From positions 591,166 through 655,165 of the forward strand of contig NZ_PZJQ01000004.1 of the NCBI RefSeq assembly GCF_003206065.1: a stretch of DNA of 64,000 nucleotides. Reading direction: 5' to 3'. Positions 1 to 10,076 of the stretch are shown here, one piece after another. Both the position numbers and the translations under genes were made by a program. Origin of the DNA: Salinicola halimionae (lineage in GTDB: Bacteria; Pseudomonadota; Gammaproteobacteria; Pseudomonadales; Halomonadaceae). Position 1 is the first letter of the stretch, and each line of letters starts with the position of its first letter. The notes below the pieces were generated by a model. It was not told where the DNA came from. It was given only the letters and a program-made list of their open reading frames with translations, and made no database searches.

Positions 1-589
1 GATGGTCGAGGCCGCCGATGTCATCGCCGTAGGCCCGGGGATCGGTAGCGGCGCCTGGGGCCAAGCTGCGCTGCAAGGCGTGCTCGATGCGAGCAAACCT
101 TGCGTGGTCGACGCCGATGCGCTCAATTTGCTGGCGCGCTATGAGACACCGTACCGCCGCGACGACTGGGTTCTGACGCCGCATCCCGGCGAGGCAGGGC
201 GCCTGCTGGGGATTTCCACTGCCGAGGTGCAGCGGGATCGGCGTCGTGCCGTCATCGCCCTGCATCAGCGCTGGGGCGGCACGATCGTGCTCAAGGGTGC
301 GGGCACGCTGGTCTACGACGGCGAACGGCTCACCCTTTGCCCGTTCGGCAATCCCGGCATGGCCAGCGGCGGCATGGGCGATGCCCTGACCGGCATCATC
401 GCCGGGTTCGTCGGTCAGTTGCCCTCGCTTGACGCCGCCGCGAGGGTCGGCGTGCTAGTTCATGCGCTGGCGGCCGACGCTGCAGCTTTGGATGTCGGCG
501 AGCGTGGTTTGCTGGCGACTGATCTGGCATCCTATGCGCGAACTTTAGCCAACCCTCAACCGTTTCCGAGTCATGCCGATCATTCTTAG
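1..589 (+). CDS. nnrD: ADP-dependent NAD(P)H-hydrate dehydratase, C-terminal part
   Basis: The gene is cut by the left edge of the window; only the last 195 or so codons are present, and the frame is open through the edge. NnrD-type dehydratases repair hydrated NADH and NADPH in the cytoplasm using ADP or ATP. The visible part carries the family's nucleotide-binding features: VVDADALNLL, LTPHPGEAGRLL, VLKGAGTLV and the signature NPGMASGGMGDALTG. In many bacteria this domain is fused to an N-terminal epimerase (old name YjeF); whether that is so here cannot be seen. It overlaps tsaE by 17 bases, as expected for this conserved gene pair. Confidence 0.93.
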   Translation, partial: MVEAADVIAVGPGIGSGAWGQAALQGVLDASKPCVVDADALNLLARYETPYRRDDWVLTPHPGEAGRLLGISTAEVQRDRRRAVIALHQRWGGTIVLKGAGTLVYDGERLTLCPFGNPGMASGGMGDALTGIIAGFVGQLPSLDAAARVGVLVHALAADAAALDVGERGLLATDLASYARTLANPQPFPSHADHS

Positions 590-1082
590 CGACGAAGCCA
601 CCCAGGTTGCCTTGGGAGAATCTCTGGGTCGGGCGCTGGCCGGTCGCGGTCAGGTTCACCTGATCGGCGATCTTGGCGCCGGCAAGACTACGCTAGCGCG
701 AGGCATCTTGCGGGCCTATGGCCACGTCGGTGCGGTCAAGAGCCCGACCTACACGCTCGTCGAGCCCTACGAGACCGCCTCGGCTCGTGTCTATCATTTT
801 GATCTCTACCGCCTGGGCGACCCCGAGGAGCTGGAGTTCATCGGTGCCCGCGACATGCTGGGCGGCGACGCGCTGTGTCTGATCGAATGGCCCAGTCGGG
901 GGGCGGGCTGGTTGCCGGCCCCGGATCTTGAGATTCACCTCGAGGTGGTTGCTGGTGGCCGCCGAGCGTTGGCAAGAGCGCGGAGCCAGCGTGGGCACGC
1001 CGTACTGGCCAAGCTGCCGGTGGAGTTGCACGATTCGATGAGTGGTGAAGTACCCGTCAGTCACAAGGAAGATGAATGCTGA
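573..1082 (+). CDS. tsaE: tRNA threonylcarbamoyladenosine biosynthesis ATPase TsaE
   Basis: TsaE is the small ATPase that works with TsaB and TsaD to install the t6A modification at position 37 of ANN-decoding tRNAs. The protein has 169 residues, close to the usual 150-160. The Walker A motif GDLGAGKTT lies at residues 32-40. The family motif SPTYTLVEPY follows, and LIEWPSRG matches the Walker B-proximal region. The start ATG lies inside the end of nnrD, so translation is probably coupled. The last 20 or so residues look unconserved. It ends 7 bases inside the start of the amidase gene, giving a tightly packed operon. Confidence 0.93.
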   Translation: MPIILSDEATQVALGESLGRALAGRGQVHLIGDLGAGKTTLARGILRAYGHVGAVKSPTYTLVEPYETASARVYHFDLYRLGDPEELEFIGARDMLGGDALCLIEWPSRGAGWLPAPDLEIHLEVVAGGRRALARARSQRGHAVLAKLPVELHDSMSGEVPVSHKEDEC

Positions 1083-2671
1083 AAGATGTTCGAGAGATAT
1101 CGCCCACTAACGCGGCTTCATCGTGCGATGTCTCGACGCGATACCGTGCTGGCGTTCTCAGAGGTCTGCTGCTGCTGGTGACCTTCTTGACGGGTTGGAT
1201 TCGACGCGGCGGCGATCGGGTCAAGGATGTCGACGTCAGACGCCGGAAGCTGATCGCGCTGACCTCGCTGTGCTGCCTCGGTGCCGTAGGTCAGGCCCAG
1301 GCGGTCGAGGTGGACAACCTGCGGTTATGGTCGGCGCCGGACCATGTCAGGCTCGTGTTCGACATGTCGGGGCCGGTCAACGCCAATGTCTTTACTCTCG
1401 ATAATCCCGATCGAGTCGTTATCGATCTCGACAATACCAATCTGGATTTCGACATCGACAAGCTCGAACTGGACGATAGCGCCATCTCCAAGGTGCGGAC
1501 CGGTGTGCGCGAAAGCGGCGGGCTGCGTGTCGTGCTCGATGTCGACCGCGCCGTCGTTCCCAAGAGCTTTACCCTGCCGCCCAACGAGCAGTACAGCGAC
1601 CGCTTCGTTCTCGATCTCGATTATCCCGGCGCCAGCGCGGTCAAGGATCCCATCGACCCCATCGAGGCAATGATCCGCGATCAGGAAATCGCCGCGAAGC
1701 GGGCACAGACCGAAGCGGTTGCCGAGGGCAATCCGAAGAAGGCCGCGGCGGTGGCATCGACCGCCGAAGCGCAGCCGCATCCCAAGCGCGATATTATCGT
1801 CGCCGTCGATCCCGGTCACGGAGGGGAAGATCCCGGCGCCTCGGGGCCCGACGGCACGCACGAGAAGGATATCGTGCTGCAGATCGCCCGCAAGGTGAAA
1901 CAGCGCTTCGATCAGACACCAGGCTTCAAGGCGTTTCTGACCCGAGACAGCGACTATTATGTCGGCCTGCGTCAGCGGACTCTGATCGCCCGGCAGCAGA
2001 AAGCGGATTTCTTCGTGTCGATTCACGCCGACGCCGTGCGCAGCAGACAGCCTTATGGCAGCTCGGTCTATGCCTTGTCTCAAGGTGGAGCGACCTCGGA
2101 AAACGCGCGTTGGCTGGCGGCCAGCGAGAACCAGTCGGATCTGATCGGTGGTGTCGATGGCAGTCTCAGCCTCGATGACAAGGATGAGGTGCTGCGTGGC
2201 GTGCTGCTCGACCTGACCATGACCGCGACAATGAACGACTCGCTGGCGACAGGCGGTCAGGTGCTCGATCAGCTCGGGCGAATCAACAAACTGCACAAGT
2301 CCAGTGTCGAGCAGGCGGGCTTCGTGGTGCTGAAATCGCCGGACATTCCGTCACTGCTGGTCGAAACCGGCTTCATTTCCAATCCGCGCGAAGAGGCGCA
2401 GCTCAAGTCTTCCGCGCACCAGGCCAAGTTGGCCCAGGCAATCTACGACGGTATCGTCGCGCATTTCCGACAGCACCCGCCGCCCTCCAGCCTGCTGGCC
2501 TGGCGGCGCGATCAGGGCCGCGGCAACGCCAGTAACGAGTACCGCGTGAAGGGGGGCGATACGCTGTCCCAGGTGGCATCCAGTCACCGGATCAGCATGA
2601 AGGCGCTGAAACAGGCCAACGGACTGGATAGCGATATTCTGCGGGTGGGCCAAGTGCTGACCATTCCATGA
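1076..2671 (+). CDS. amiB: N-acetylmuramoyl-L-alanine amidase with AMIN and LysM domains
   Basis: This periplasmic zinc amidase cleaves septal peptidoglycan during daughter-cell separation. An AMIN domain (about residues 77-180) targets it to the division site. An Amidase_3 domain spans about 238-465, with zinc ligands in DPGHGG, in THEKDIV and in SIHAD, and the catalytic glutamate in ETGFISN. A LysM peptidoglycan-binding domain (about 488-531) closes the protein. The first 55 residues are odd: a hydrophobic stretch near 27-42 precedes a second signal-like segment ending AQA at about residue 76. A good Shine-Dalgarno (AAGGAAG, 1065-1071) supports the start at 1076, but no ATG or GTG lies nearer the signal peptide. 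The symbol follows gene order (tsaE-amiB-mutL); AmiC is an alternative name. Confidence 0.9.
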   Translation: MLKDVREISPTNAASSCDVSTRYRAGVLRGLLLLVTFLTGWIRRGGDRVKDVDVRRRKLIALTSLCCLGAVGQAQAVEVDNLRLWSAPDHVRLVFDMSGPVNANVFTLDNPDRVVIDLDNTNLDFDIDKLELDDSAISKVRTGVRESGGLRVVLDVDRAVVPKSFTLPPNEQYSDRFVLDLDYPGASAVKDPIDPIEAMIRDQEIAAKRAQTEAVAEGNPKKAAAVASTAEAQPHPKRDIIVAVDPGHGGEDPGASGPDGTHEKDIVLQIARKVKQRFDQTPGFKAFLTRDSDYYVGLRQRTLIARQQKADFFVSIHADAVRSRQPYGSSVYALSQGGATSENARWLAASENQSDLIGGVDGSLSLDDKDEVLRGVLLDLTMTATMNDSLATGGQVLDQLGRINKLHKSSVEQAGFVVLKSPDIPSLLVETGFISNPREEAQLKSSAHQAKLAQAIYDGIVAHFRQHPPPSSLLAWRRDQGRGNASNEYRVKGGDTLSQVASSHRISMKALKQANGLDSDILRVGQVLTIP

Positions 2672-2699
2672 TCCGGGCCAATGAACGGGGAGGTTGCCG

Positions 2700-4709
2700 A
2701 TGACTGATTTGCCGACCAGCGAGTCACCACGCATCCGCATTCTCGATCCTCGGCTGGCCAACCAGATTGCCGCCGGCGAAGTCGTCGAGCGCCCGGCCTC
2801 GGTGGTCAAGGAGATCGTCGAAAACGCCATCGACGCTGGCAGCCGACGTATCGAGGTCGAACTCGAGGCGGGCGGTTCGCGATTGATTCGGGTGCGCGAC
2901 GACGGTATCGGCATTGGCGCGGACGATCTCCCACTGGCGCTTTCGCGTCACGCCACCAGCAAGATCGCTTCGCTCGACGACCTCGAGGACGTTTCCAGTC
3001 TGGGGTTTCGCGGCGAGGCGCTGGCGTCGATCAGCTCGGTATCGCGCCTGGAGTTGATTTCCAACGCTGCCGATGATCCTTCCGGTGGTTGGCGTGTCGT
3101 TGCCGAAGGCCGGCAGATGGAGCCCCGGGTGACACCGGCGCCGCATCCGCGGGGTACCTCGGTGCTGATTCGCGATCTGTTTTTCAATACGCCGGCACGG
3201 CGCAAGTTTCTCCGCACCGAGAAGACCGAGTTCGGCCACGTCGAGGAAGCCTTTCGGCGGTTGGCACTGTCGCGTTTCGATATCACCTGGCTGCTGCGAC
3301 ACAATCAGAAAGTCGTGCATCAGCTGCCGGGCGTTGCCTCCGACCAGGTCGGGCGGGAGCGTCGCATCAGTGCGATGCTGGGCAAGCGTTTCCTGAACGA
3401 GGCGCTGCATGTCGATCTGGAGGCCACGGGGCTGCGGCTGTGGGGCTGGGTCGGGCAGCCGACCTATTCGCGGGCGCAGGCCGATCAGCAGTACTTCTTC
3501 GTCAATGGTCGTATCGTCAGGGATCGACTGGTTGCGCATGCCATTCGTCAGGCCTACCGCGACGTGATGTTTCACGGCCGCCACCCGGTGTTCGTGCTCT
3601 ATCTGGAGCTCGATCCGCGGGTAGTGGACGTTAACGTGCACCCGACCAAGCATGAAGTGCGCTTTCGCGACGGCCGGCTGGTTCACGACTTCCTGTTCTC
3701 GAGCCTGCATCACGCGTTGGCGTCGGTGAAACCCAACAACAGCGAGCCAGGCGTCGACGATTACCCGGCGGGGATGCCCGGAAACGCTGAGCAGAGTGGA
3801 TCGAATCACTCGCCGAGTGGACCTGATGGCTCTGATGTCGAAACTTCGGACTGGCAGCAGCAACGCATGTCGCTGGCCGTGCAGCACGGAGGCGGCGCGG
3901 AATCGTATTCGTCGCGCCCTGAATCACAGCGGGCGGATCGTCCCGCCGCGCAGCGGATCCGCGAATTCATGGCGGGGTATCACGCGCTGCATCCGGATCA
4001 CGAGGCCTCGCTGCTCAACGCGCGTGGCGATGGCACGGGCGCGCCCGGTGGTGAGGCGGCTGATGTGGCGCTCGGGGAACGACCGGCGGCGGTGACGACG
4101 CTTACACAAGCCGATGATACCCAGGCGCCACCGCTGGGCTACGCTGTGGCGCAGCTGCACGGTGTCTACATTCTTGCCCAGACCGCGCGCGGCATGGTCA
4201 TCGTGGATATGCACGCCGCCCACGAGCGCATCGTCTACGAACGCATGAAGCAGCAAATTCACGTCGGCGCGCTCGACGCGCAGCCGCTACTGGTGCCGGT
4301 CTCCATGGCGGTCAGCGCGGGTGAGGCCGAAGTCGCCGAACAGGAGCGCGACGCCTTTGCCCGTCTGGGGGTCGTGCTTGACGCCGCTGGCCCCGAGACG
4401 TTGTTGATACGCCAGGTGCCGGCGCTGCTGGCGGACGCGGATATCGAACCGTTGGTCCGCGACATGCTCGGTGATCTCGAGCGCTTCGGACGTTCCGATC
4501 GTCTCGAGACCCGTATCAATGAGCTGCTCAGCACCATGGCTTGCCATGGCAGCGTGCGTGCCAATCGACTGCTCACGATTCCCGAAATGAACGCGCTGCT
4601 GCGCGACATGGAGCGTACCGAGCGCAGCGGCCAGTGTAATCATGGCCGTCCCACCTGGACCGAAATGTCGATGCCGCAGCTCGACAAGCTGTTTCTTCGC
4701 GGCCAGTGA
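2700..4709 (+). CDS. mutL: DNA mismatch repair protein MutL, endonuclease type
   Basis: MutL couples mismatch recognition by MutS to strand removal. The N-terminal GHKL ATPase shows NQIAAGEVV, the ATP-binding ENAIDAG, DDGIGI and GFRGEAL. A long linker of low conservation (about residues 340-465) leads to the C-terminal dimerisation domain. That domain holds [12 protein letters not shown] near residue 502, which fits the D-x-H-A-x2-E-x4-E metal-binding motif of nicking MutL proteins, and CNHGRPTW near the end. This is the type found in bacteria without MutH, such as Pseudomonas. The start ATG at 2700 is preceded by GGGGAGG at 2687-2693; an in-frame TTG six bases upstream overlaps the spacer and is less likely. 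Confidence 0.95.
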   Translation: MTDLPTSESPRIRILDPRLANQIAAGEVVERPASVVKEIVENAIDAGSRRIEVELEAGGSRLIRVRDDGIGIGADDLPLALSRHATSKIASLDDLEDVSSLGFRGEALASISSVSRLELISNAADDPSGGWRVVAEGRQMEPRVTPAPHPRGTSVLIRDLFFNTPARRKFLRTEKTEFGHVEEAFRRLALSRFDITWLLRHNQKVVHQLPGVASDQVGRERRISAMLGKRFLNEALHVDLEATGLRLWGWVGQPTYSRAQADQQYFFVNGRIVRDRLVAHAIRQAYRDVMFHGRHPVFVLYLELDPRVVDVNVHPTKHEVRFRDGRLVHDFLFSSLHHALASVKPNNSEPGVDDYPAGMPGNAEQSGSNHSPSGPDGSDVETSDWQQQRMSLAVQHGGGAESYSSRPESQRADRPAAQRIREFMAGYHALHPDHEASLLNARGDGTGAPGGEAADVALGERPAAVTTLTQADDTQAPPLGYAVAQLHGVYILAQTARGMVIVDMHAAHERIVYERMKQQIHVGALDAQPLLVPVSMAVSAGEAEVAEQERDAFARLGVVLDAAGPETLLIRQVPALLADADIEPLVRDMLGDLERFGRSDRLETRINELLSTMACHGSVRANRLLTIPEMNALLRDMERTERSGQCNHGRPTWTEMSMPQLDKLFLRGQ

Positions 4710-5707
4710 ACGAGGACGACGATCACGTGAACGACGGACATTCTGATACCTCGTCGCCGCACGGAACGCGGCGTGACGAGCGGCCGCTGGCGATCCTGCT
4801 GCTCGGCCCTACGGCCTCCGGCAAGACGGACAACGCCATTGCATTGCATCAACGTTTCGGCGCCGAGCTGATCAGCGTCGATTCCGCGATGGTCTATCGC
4901 GACATGGACATCGGCACGGCCAAGCCGTCCTCTGAAGAGCTGACGCGAGCGCCGCATCGCCTGATCGACATTCGCGATCCGGCCGAGGTCTACACGGCGG
5001 CCGACTTTCGTCTCGATGCCCTGCGCGAGATGGAAGCCATCACTGCCTGCGGCAAAATGCCGCTGCTGGTGGGCGGGACGATGATGTACGCCAAGCGCCT
5101 GGTCGAAGGCGTCGCCTCCATGCCGAGCGCCGATCCGGCGTTGCGTGAACGGCTGCGACAGCGTGGCGAGCGTGAGGGCTTCGAGGCCCTGCATATGGAG
5201 CTCTCCCGGGTCGATCCCCAGGCGGCCGAAGCCATTCACCCACGGAATCGACAGCGTCTGATTCGAGCGCTGGAAGTGTATCTCGTCAGCGGTGTGACGC
5301 TCTCCGAACACTGGCAACGTCAGCAACGCGAAAACTTTCCCTGGCGCCTGTTGTCCATAGCTCTCGCGCCCGCCGAGCGTCACGTTTTGCATGAGCGTAT
5401 CGCGAAGCGCTTCGATGCCATGCTTGCCGATGGATTTATCTCGGAAGTGGCGGCATTGAAGCAGCGGGGCGATCTTTATCCGGAACTGCCGGCTATGCGC
5501 AGTGTCGGTTACCGGCAGGCATGGGAATATCTCGAAGGCGCGTACGGTAAAGATGCTCTACGCGAACGAGGTATCGCCGCCACCCGCCAGTTGGCCAAGC
5601 GCCAACTGACCTGGTTGCGGCGCTGGCCCGATCTGCACTGGGTCGATAGCTGTGCGTCGGATGTCGGCGAGCGGATTGCGAAAATCGTGCGTGACCACGG
5701 CAGTTAG
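4706..5707 (+). CDS. miaA: tRNA dimethylallyltransferase
   Basis: MiaA adds dimethylallyl to A37 of tRNAs reading UNN codons, the first step to ms2i6A. The P-loop GPTASGKT lies at about residues 34-41, followed by the family block ending DIGTAKP and the late motif [12 protein letters not shown]. Length (333 residues) is slightly above the usual 310-320 because of an unconserved acidic N-terminus. The GTG start overlaps the mutL stop (GTGA). A second in-frame GTG at 4727 would remove seven residues and cannot be excluded. The gene sits in the classical mutL-miaA-hfq-hflX order. Confidence 0.95.
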   Translation: MNEDDDHVNDGHSDTSSPHGTRRDERPLAILLLGPTASGKTDNAIALHQRFGAELISVDSAMVYRDMDIGTAKPSSEELTRAPHRLIDIRDPAEVYTAADFRLDALREMEAITACGKMPLLVGGTMMYAKRLVEGVASMPSADPALRERLRQRGEREGFEALHMELSRVDPQAAEAIHPRNRQRLIRALEVYLVSGVTLSEHWQRQQRENFPWRLLSIALAPAERHVLHERIAKRFDAMLADGFISEVAALKQRGDLYPELPAMRSVGYRQAWEYLEGAYGKDALRERGIAATRQLAKRQLTWLRRWPDLHWVDSCASDVGERIAKIVRDHGS

Positions 5708-5834
5708 CGTAAAATGGCGGGCTTCGTCGAGACCTATACTCGCGGCACGCGATGCCGCCGGTGTGATGCCGAGTCAGAACGAATCGCCGCCCAACTAAAA
5801 CAGCACCATTCATAACAGCATTAGGGAGAGCAAC

Positions 5835-6086
5835 ATGTCCAAAGGACAGTCCCTTCAGGATCCATACCTGAATATTCTGCGCAAGGAGCGCATCCCGGTG
5901 TCCATTTTTCTGGTCAACGGCATCAAGTTGCAGGGGCAGATCGAGTCGTTCGACCAGTTTGTCATCCTGTTACGCAACACCGTCAGTCAGATGGTTTACA
6001 AACACGCCATTTCGACGGTCGTACCGTCCCGTAATGTCCGGTTGCCGCCGCAAGATCCCGCCGCTGCGCCCGGACTCGATAGCTAA
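5835..6086 (+). CDS. hfq: RNA chaperone Hfq
   Basis: Hfq forms a ring-shaped hexamer that binds small RNAs and mRNAs and promotes their pairing. The 83-residue protein carries both Sm motifs: Sm1 across residues 16-50 ([20 protein letters not shown]) and Sm2 with [12 protein letters not shown]. The N-terminus [12 protein letters not shown] is the standard one. The C-terminal tail is short, as in Pseudomonas, not long as in Escherichia coli. A strong AGGGAGAG lies 6 bases before the ATG. The 127 bases after miaA may hold a promoter, but I see no clear -35/-10 pair there. Confidence 0.97.
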   Translation: MSKGQSLQDPYLNILRKERIPVSIFLVNGIKLQGQIESFDQFVILLRNTVSQMVYKHAISTVVPSRNVRLPPQDPAAAPGLDS

Positions 6087-6100
6087 TCGAGAGGTAGTGA

Positions 6101-7423
6101 TTGTTTTTTGAACGTCCCGACGCCGGCGAAACGGCGATTTTGGTCCATGTGGACTTCCAGGACGAGCAGGAGCGCGAAGACTCGGGTGAACTCCTGGAGT
6201 TGGTGCGCTCTGCCGGGGCGGAGTCGGCTTCCCTGATTCAGGGGAGTCGGCGCCGCCCCGACCCTCGTTACTTTATCGGCAGTGGCAAACTCGAAGAGGT
6301 CAAGGCCGCACTCGAGACCCACAAGGCCGAACTGGTCATTTTCAATCATGCCCTGTCTCCCTCTCAGCAGCGCAATATCGAGCGCACGCTCGAATGTCGC
6401 GTGCTCGATCGAACGGGGCTGATTCTCGATATTTTCGCGCAACGCGCGCGCACCCACGAAGGCAAGCTCCAGGTCGAACTGGCTCAGCTCGAGTACATGT
6501 CCACGCGACTGGTACGTGGCTGGACCCACCTCGAACGGCAGAAGGGCGGTATCGGCCTGCGTGGCCCGGGCGAGACGCAGCTGGAAACCGACCGGCGCCT
6601 GCTGCGCGGCCGGATCAAGTCGATCAACAAGCGCCTCGAGAAGGTCCGCAAGCAGCGTGATCAAAATCGACGCGCCAGAGCCAGGGCGGAAATCCCGAGT
6701 GTATCGCTGGTGGGCTATACCAACGCGGGAAAATCGACGCTGTTCAATGCGATCACCGCCGCAGAGGTGTATGCCGCCGACCAGCTGTTCGCGACGCTCG
6801 ATCCGACACTGCGGCGTCTGGACGTGCCGGACGTCGGCGACGTCGTGCTGGCGGACACAGTGGGATTCATCCGGCATCTGCCGCACAAGCTGGTCGAGGC
6901 CTTCCGGGCAACGCTACAGGAGGCCACCGAGGCCAGCCTGATCGTCCACGTGATCGATGCCGGTGATCCGGATCGGGAGCTCAATGTCGCGCAGGTGGAC
7001 AGCGTGCTGTCCGAAATCGATGCCGACGACGTACCGCGGCTGCTGGTGATGAACAAGATCGACCTGCTGGGCTCGTCGCCGCGAATCGAGCGCGACGGAC
7101 ACGGGTTCCCGCAGGTGGTCTGGCTGTCGGCCCGTGACGGTGAAGGCCTCGAGCTGCTGCGCGAAGCGCTCGGCGAATGGCTGGCCGAGGATATTCTCGA
7201 GATCCGCTTGACGCTGACGCCCGAGCAAGGTCGACTACGAGCGGCGCTGCATGAATCGCAAGCCGTACAAAATGAAACGTTCGACGAGCACGGCCGCTCG
7301 AATCTGGAGATTCGCTTGCCCCGGCGGGAGTTTATGCAGATGATGGCTCGCTTGAATGAACGCGCCGATGATTACTTGCCCGCCTCGGAAAAGACGCCGG
7401 TTGCCGATTGGGAGCAGGTCTGA
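6101..7423 (+). CDS. hflX: ribosome-associated GTPase HflX
   Basis: HflX is an Obg-family GTPase that splits stalled or hibernating 70S ribosomes, notably under heat stress. The N-terminal HflX domain includes the block THLERQKGGIGLRGPGETQL. A coiled coil follows (about residues 165-195). The G domain has G1 GYTNAGKST, G3 DTVGFI and G4 NKID. The start is a TTG preceded by GAGAGG at 6089-6094; the deduced N-terminus FFERPDAGE aligns with the E. coli start, so I accept TTG. The gene lies only 14 bases after hfq, so co-transcription is likely. Confidence 0.95.
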   Translation: MFFERPDAGETAILVHVDFQDEQEREDSGELLELVRSAGAESASLIQGSRRRPDPRYFIGSGKLEEVKAALETHKAELVIFNHALSPSQQRNIERTLECRVLDRTGLILDIFAQRARTHEGKLQVELAQLEYMSTRLVRGWTHLERQKGGIGLRGPGETQLETDRRLLRGRIKSINKRLEKVRKQRDQNRRARARAEIPSVSLVGYTNAGKSTLFNAITAAEVYAADQLFATLDPTLRRLDVPDVGDVVLADTVGFIRHLPHKLVEAFRATLQEATEASLIVHVIDAGDPDRELNVAQVDSVLSEIDADDVPRLLVMNKIDLLGSSPRIERDGHGFPQVVWLSARDGEGLELLREALGEWLAEDILEIRLTLTPEQGRLRAALHESQAVQNETFDEHGRSNLEIRLPRREFMQMMARLNERADDYLPASEKTPVADWEQV

Positions 7424-7453
7424 GGCGAGGAAAACTACGCAGGGGAGCTTCGT

Positions 7454-7470
7454 GGCCTGACGATCAGGCC
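7454..7470. repeat. perfect short inverted repeat between hflX and hflK
   Basis: GGCCTGA, a 3-base loop and TCAGGCC form a perfect 7-bp hairpin in the 187-base gap. No T-run follows, so it is not a typical intrinsic terminator. It may be an operator or an mRNA processing or stability element. The same gap also has ACGCTTTG twice (7563-7570 and 7581-7588). Confidence 0.4.
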
Positions 7471-7610
7471 CGGAGATGCAGGCCAAGAGCGATTCGACAT
7501 CAGTTCGAACTGACCTTTTGCACGCCAGTGCACCGCCACGGCGGCTCCCGATGCCATGCGTAACGCTTTGGCCTGACGCAACGCTTTGACTGCATCATTG
7601 GAGACTAGGT

Positions 7611-8858
7611 ATGGCTTGGAATGAGCCTGGTGGTGGCAACAACCAACAGGACCCCTGGGGTGGCGGTGGGGGCCGACGCCCGAGTGGTAATGATGGCAAA
7701 AACGGCGATGGCAACAACGGCGGAAAGAATCAAGGTCCGCCGGACCTCGATGAGGCCCTGAAGAAGTTTCAGGACAAGATCAATCGCATGCTGGGCGGCC
7801 GCGGCAAGCGTTCCAGTTCGGGCGGTGGGTCCGGTGGCGATGGGTCCGACGGCGGCAAACGCAATCCTTTCATGTTGCCGATCCTGGTATTGATCGTTGC
7901 ACTCGTGATCTGGGCCGGGTCCGGTTTCCATCTGATCGATCAGTCCGAGCGAGGTGTGGTTTTCCGGCTCGGTAAGTACACCGACACCCTGACACCCGGT
8001 CTGCACTGGAATCCGCCGATCATCGATCGCGTGGATAACGTCAACGTGACCAGCATTCGGTCTGCAACGCAGACGGATTCGATGCTGACCAGCGATGAAA
8101 ACATCGTTCATGTGAGTGTCTCGGCACAATATGTGGTGAGCGATTCACACGCCTTTCTGGTCAACGTCAACGAGCCTGAGATGACGCTGCAGAATGCCAT
8201 GGACTCCGCGTTGCGTCAGGAAGTCGGCAACATGCATCTTCAGGAGATCCTGACCACAGGTCGTGATCGGCTGGGGCAGCGAGTCTTCGAGCGTCTGACG
8301 GCTTACATGGATGCCTACGGGACTGGCCTGCGATTGCAGACGGTCAACGTCGAGTCGACCGCGCCGCCGGATCAGGTCCAGAATGCTTTCGATGATGTCA
8401 TTCGTGCCCGGGAAGAGCGTCAGCGCTCGATCAACCAGGCCAATGCTTACAGTCAGGCCGTCGTGCTCGAGGCCAAGGGTCAGCAGCGGCGCCTGATCGA
8501 GGAAGCCGATGGCTACAAGGCAGCTTCAGTTGCTGATGCGACGGGGCAGACCAATCGCTTCAATTCGCTGCTGGGTGAATATCAGCAGGCGCCGGATGTG
8601 ACGCGTGAGCGTCTCTATCTGGAAACCATGAGCCAGGTGCTCAGCAAGACACCCAAGGCGCTCGTCGATCTGGGCGACGGCAACGGTGTGACCGTACTGC
8701 CGCTCAATCAGATGCAGGCAGGGGGCAACAGCAGCAAAAGCGATTCCTCGTCGATGAACATGCAGCAGCTCGAACAGATATCACGACAGGTCGTCGATCA
8801 CATGAATAGCGGCTCGCAGCAGCCGACGCGTAGTTCCAGCCTGCGGGAGGGTCGCTAA
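7611..8858 (+). CDS. hflK: FtsH protease modulator HflK
   Basis: HflK is a membrane SPFH-domain protein that with HflC forms a cage around the FtsH protease and controls access of membrane substrates. The protein (415 residues) has the characteristic glycine- and asparagine-rich cytoplasmic N-terminus (residues 1-80). One transmembrane segment (about 86-104, NPFMLPILVLIVALVIW) follows, then the periplasmic band-7 domain and a helical region rich in R, E and Q. The tail (about 365-415) is Ser/Gln rich. The start is fixed by GGAGA just upstream. It overlaps hflC by one base (TAATG). Confidence 0.96.
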   Translation: MAWNEPGGGNNQQDPWGGGGGRRPSGNDGKNGDGNNGGKNQGPPDLDEALKKFQDKINRMLGGRGKRSSSGGGSGGDGSDGGKRNPFMLPILVLIVALVIWAGSGFHLIDQSERGVVFRLGKYTDTLTPGLHWNPPIIDRVDNVNVTSIRSATQTDSMLTSDENIVHVSVSAQYVVSDSHAFLVNVNEPEMTLQNAMDSALRQEVGNMHLQEILTTGRDRLGQRVFERLTAYMDAYGTGLRLQTVNVESTAPPDQVQNAFDDVIRAREERQRSINQANAYSQAVVLEAKGQQRRLIEEADGYKAASVADATGQTNRFNSLLGEYQQAPDVTRERLYLETMSQVLSKTPKALVDLGDGNGVTVLPLNQMQAGGNSSKSDSSSMNMQQLEQISRQVVDHMNSGSQQPTRSSSLREGR

Positions 8859-9823
8859 TGTTTAACAATCGCGCCCTGATTGGGGTCATCGTTCTGGCAC
8901 TGTTGGCATGGTTTGCCAGTGCCAGCTTCTATGTCGTCAATGAAACCGAACGTGCCATCAAACTGCGGTTTGGTGAAGTGATCGAAAACGATATCGGCCC
9001 CGGTCTGCACTTCAAGCTGCCGGTGTTCAACACGGTGCGCATCTTCGATGTGCGTGTGCAGACGGTCGATTCCAGTGCGACACGCTACCTGACGGCCGAC
9101 TCCAAGGCGGTCATCGTCGATTCTTTCGTTAAATGGAAAATTGCCGATCCGCAGCAGTTCTACGAGGCCACGCGGGGAGATATTCAGGTTGCCGAAAACC
9201 TGATTGCGCCGCGAACCGACGAAGCCTTGCGTAACAAGTTCGGTCAGACCGAGATGTCCTCGATCATCCAGGAGCGAATCGCTGCCGAGAGCGATGACAA
9301 GGAGCTGCCGGGCAAGGACAAGGGCGCCGACACCGTCGAGGGAGCCCGTGAAGAGCTGATGGTCGAGCCGGTACAGCAGCTCGATCAGGCGATGCGCGAT
9401 GAGTTGGGGGTTCATATCCTCGATATTCGCGTCAAGCGAATCGAGCTGCCCCCCGAAGTGACTCAGGCCGTCTACGAGCGCATGAATTCCGAGCGGGAGC
9501 AGGCAGCGCGAACCTATCGGGCAGAGGGGTCTCAGCAGGCCGAAGCGATTCGTGCCGATGCCGACCGTCAGCGCCAGGAAATTTTGGCCAGTGGTCGTCA
9601 GCAAGCAGAAACCACCCGCGGCGAGGGTGATGCGCAGGCGGCGAAAATCTATGCCGGCGCTTACCAGCAGGCCCCGGATTTCTTCTCGTTTTACCGTTCC
9701 ATGCAGGCCTACCGCGACAGCTTCAGTGGCGAAGGCAAGGATCTGTTGGTCCTGAGTCCGGATAACAGCGACTTCTTCCGTTACCTGAAAAACCCGACGC
9801 CGGCGGAGGCGACCTCTCCTTGA
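8858..9823 (+). CDS. hflC: FtsH protease modulator HflC
   Basis: HflC is the partner of HflK in the HflKC-FtsH membrane complex. The 321-residue protein starts with a signal-anchor (about residues 5-22), continues with an SPFH domain containing ERAIKLRFGEV, and ends in a helical, Ala/Gln/Glu-rich region with DFFSFYRSMQAYRDSF, typical of HflC. An insertion around residues 145-165 (KELPGKDKGADTVEG) is rich in charged residues. The ATG overlaps the hflK stop. Two terminator-like hairpins follow, so the hfq-hflXKC unit probably ends here. Confidence 0.96.
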   Translation: MFNNRALIGVIVLALLAWFASASFYVVNETERAIKLRFGEVIENDIGPGLHFKLPVFNTVRIFDVRVQTVDSSATRYLTADSKAVIVDSFVKWKIADPQQFYEATRGDIQVAENLIAPRTDEALRNKFGQTEMSSIIQERIAAESDDKELPGKDKGADTVEGAREELMVEPVQQLDQAMRDELGVHILDIRVKRIELPPEVTQAVYERMNSEREQAARTYRAEGSQQAEAIRADADRQRQEILASGRQQAETTRGEGDAQAAKIYAGAYQQAPDFFSFYRSMQAYRDSFSGEGKDLLVLSPDNSDFFRYLKNPTPAEATSP

Positions 9824-9850
9824 GGAAGGGTTTCAGAGCATAGGAAATCG

Positions 9851-9880
9851 AACGCCCGCGGGATTTCCCTGCGGGCGTTT
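9851..9880 (+). terminator. hairpin terminator after hflC
   Basis: AACGCCCGC pairs with GCGGGCGTT around an 11-base loop that can pair further (GGGA/TCCC). A short T-run follows (TTTCGT). It is the first of two hairpins in tandem after hflC. Confidence 0.65.
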
Positions 9881-9896
9881 CGTGATACCATTATAT

Positions 9897-9920
9897 AGCC
9901 GGGTCTCGCCCGGCTTTTTT
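9897..9920 (+). terminator. intrinsic terminator after hflC
   Basis: AGCCGGG and CCCGGCT form a 7-bp stem with a 5-base loop, directly followed by six T residues. This is a clear Rho-independent terminator separating the hfl genes from hisZ. Confidence 0.85.
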
Positions 9921-10076
9921 GTGCGGAATGTATTCGTGCGGCCCGCTCCTGCGCGTCATCGTTACTGTCCGGGAGCAGGCTGCACGGCGCGGCTTTCAGC
10001 TGCGGCTATCATGGGATGGTACGGCGGAAGCTCGCCTTCCAATCATTACCGAATTACCGCTGGGCAGGATAGGCTC

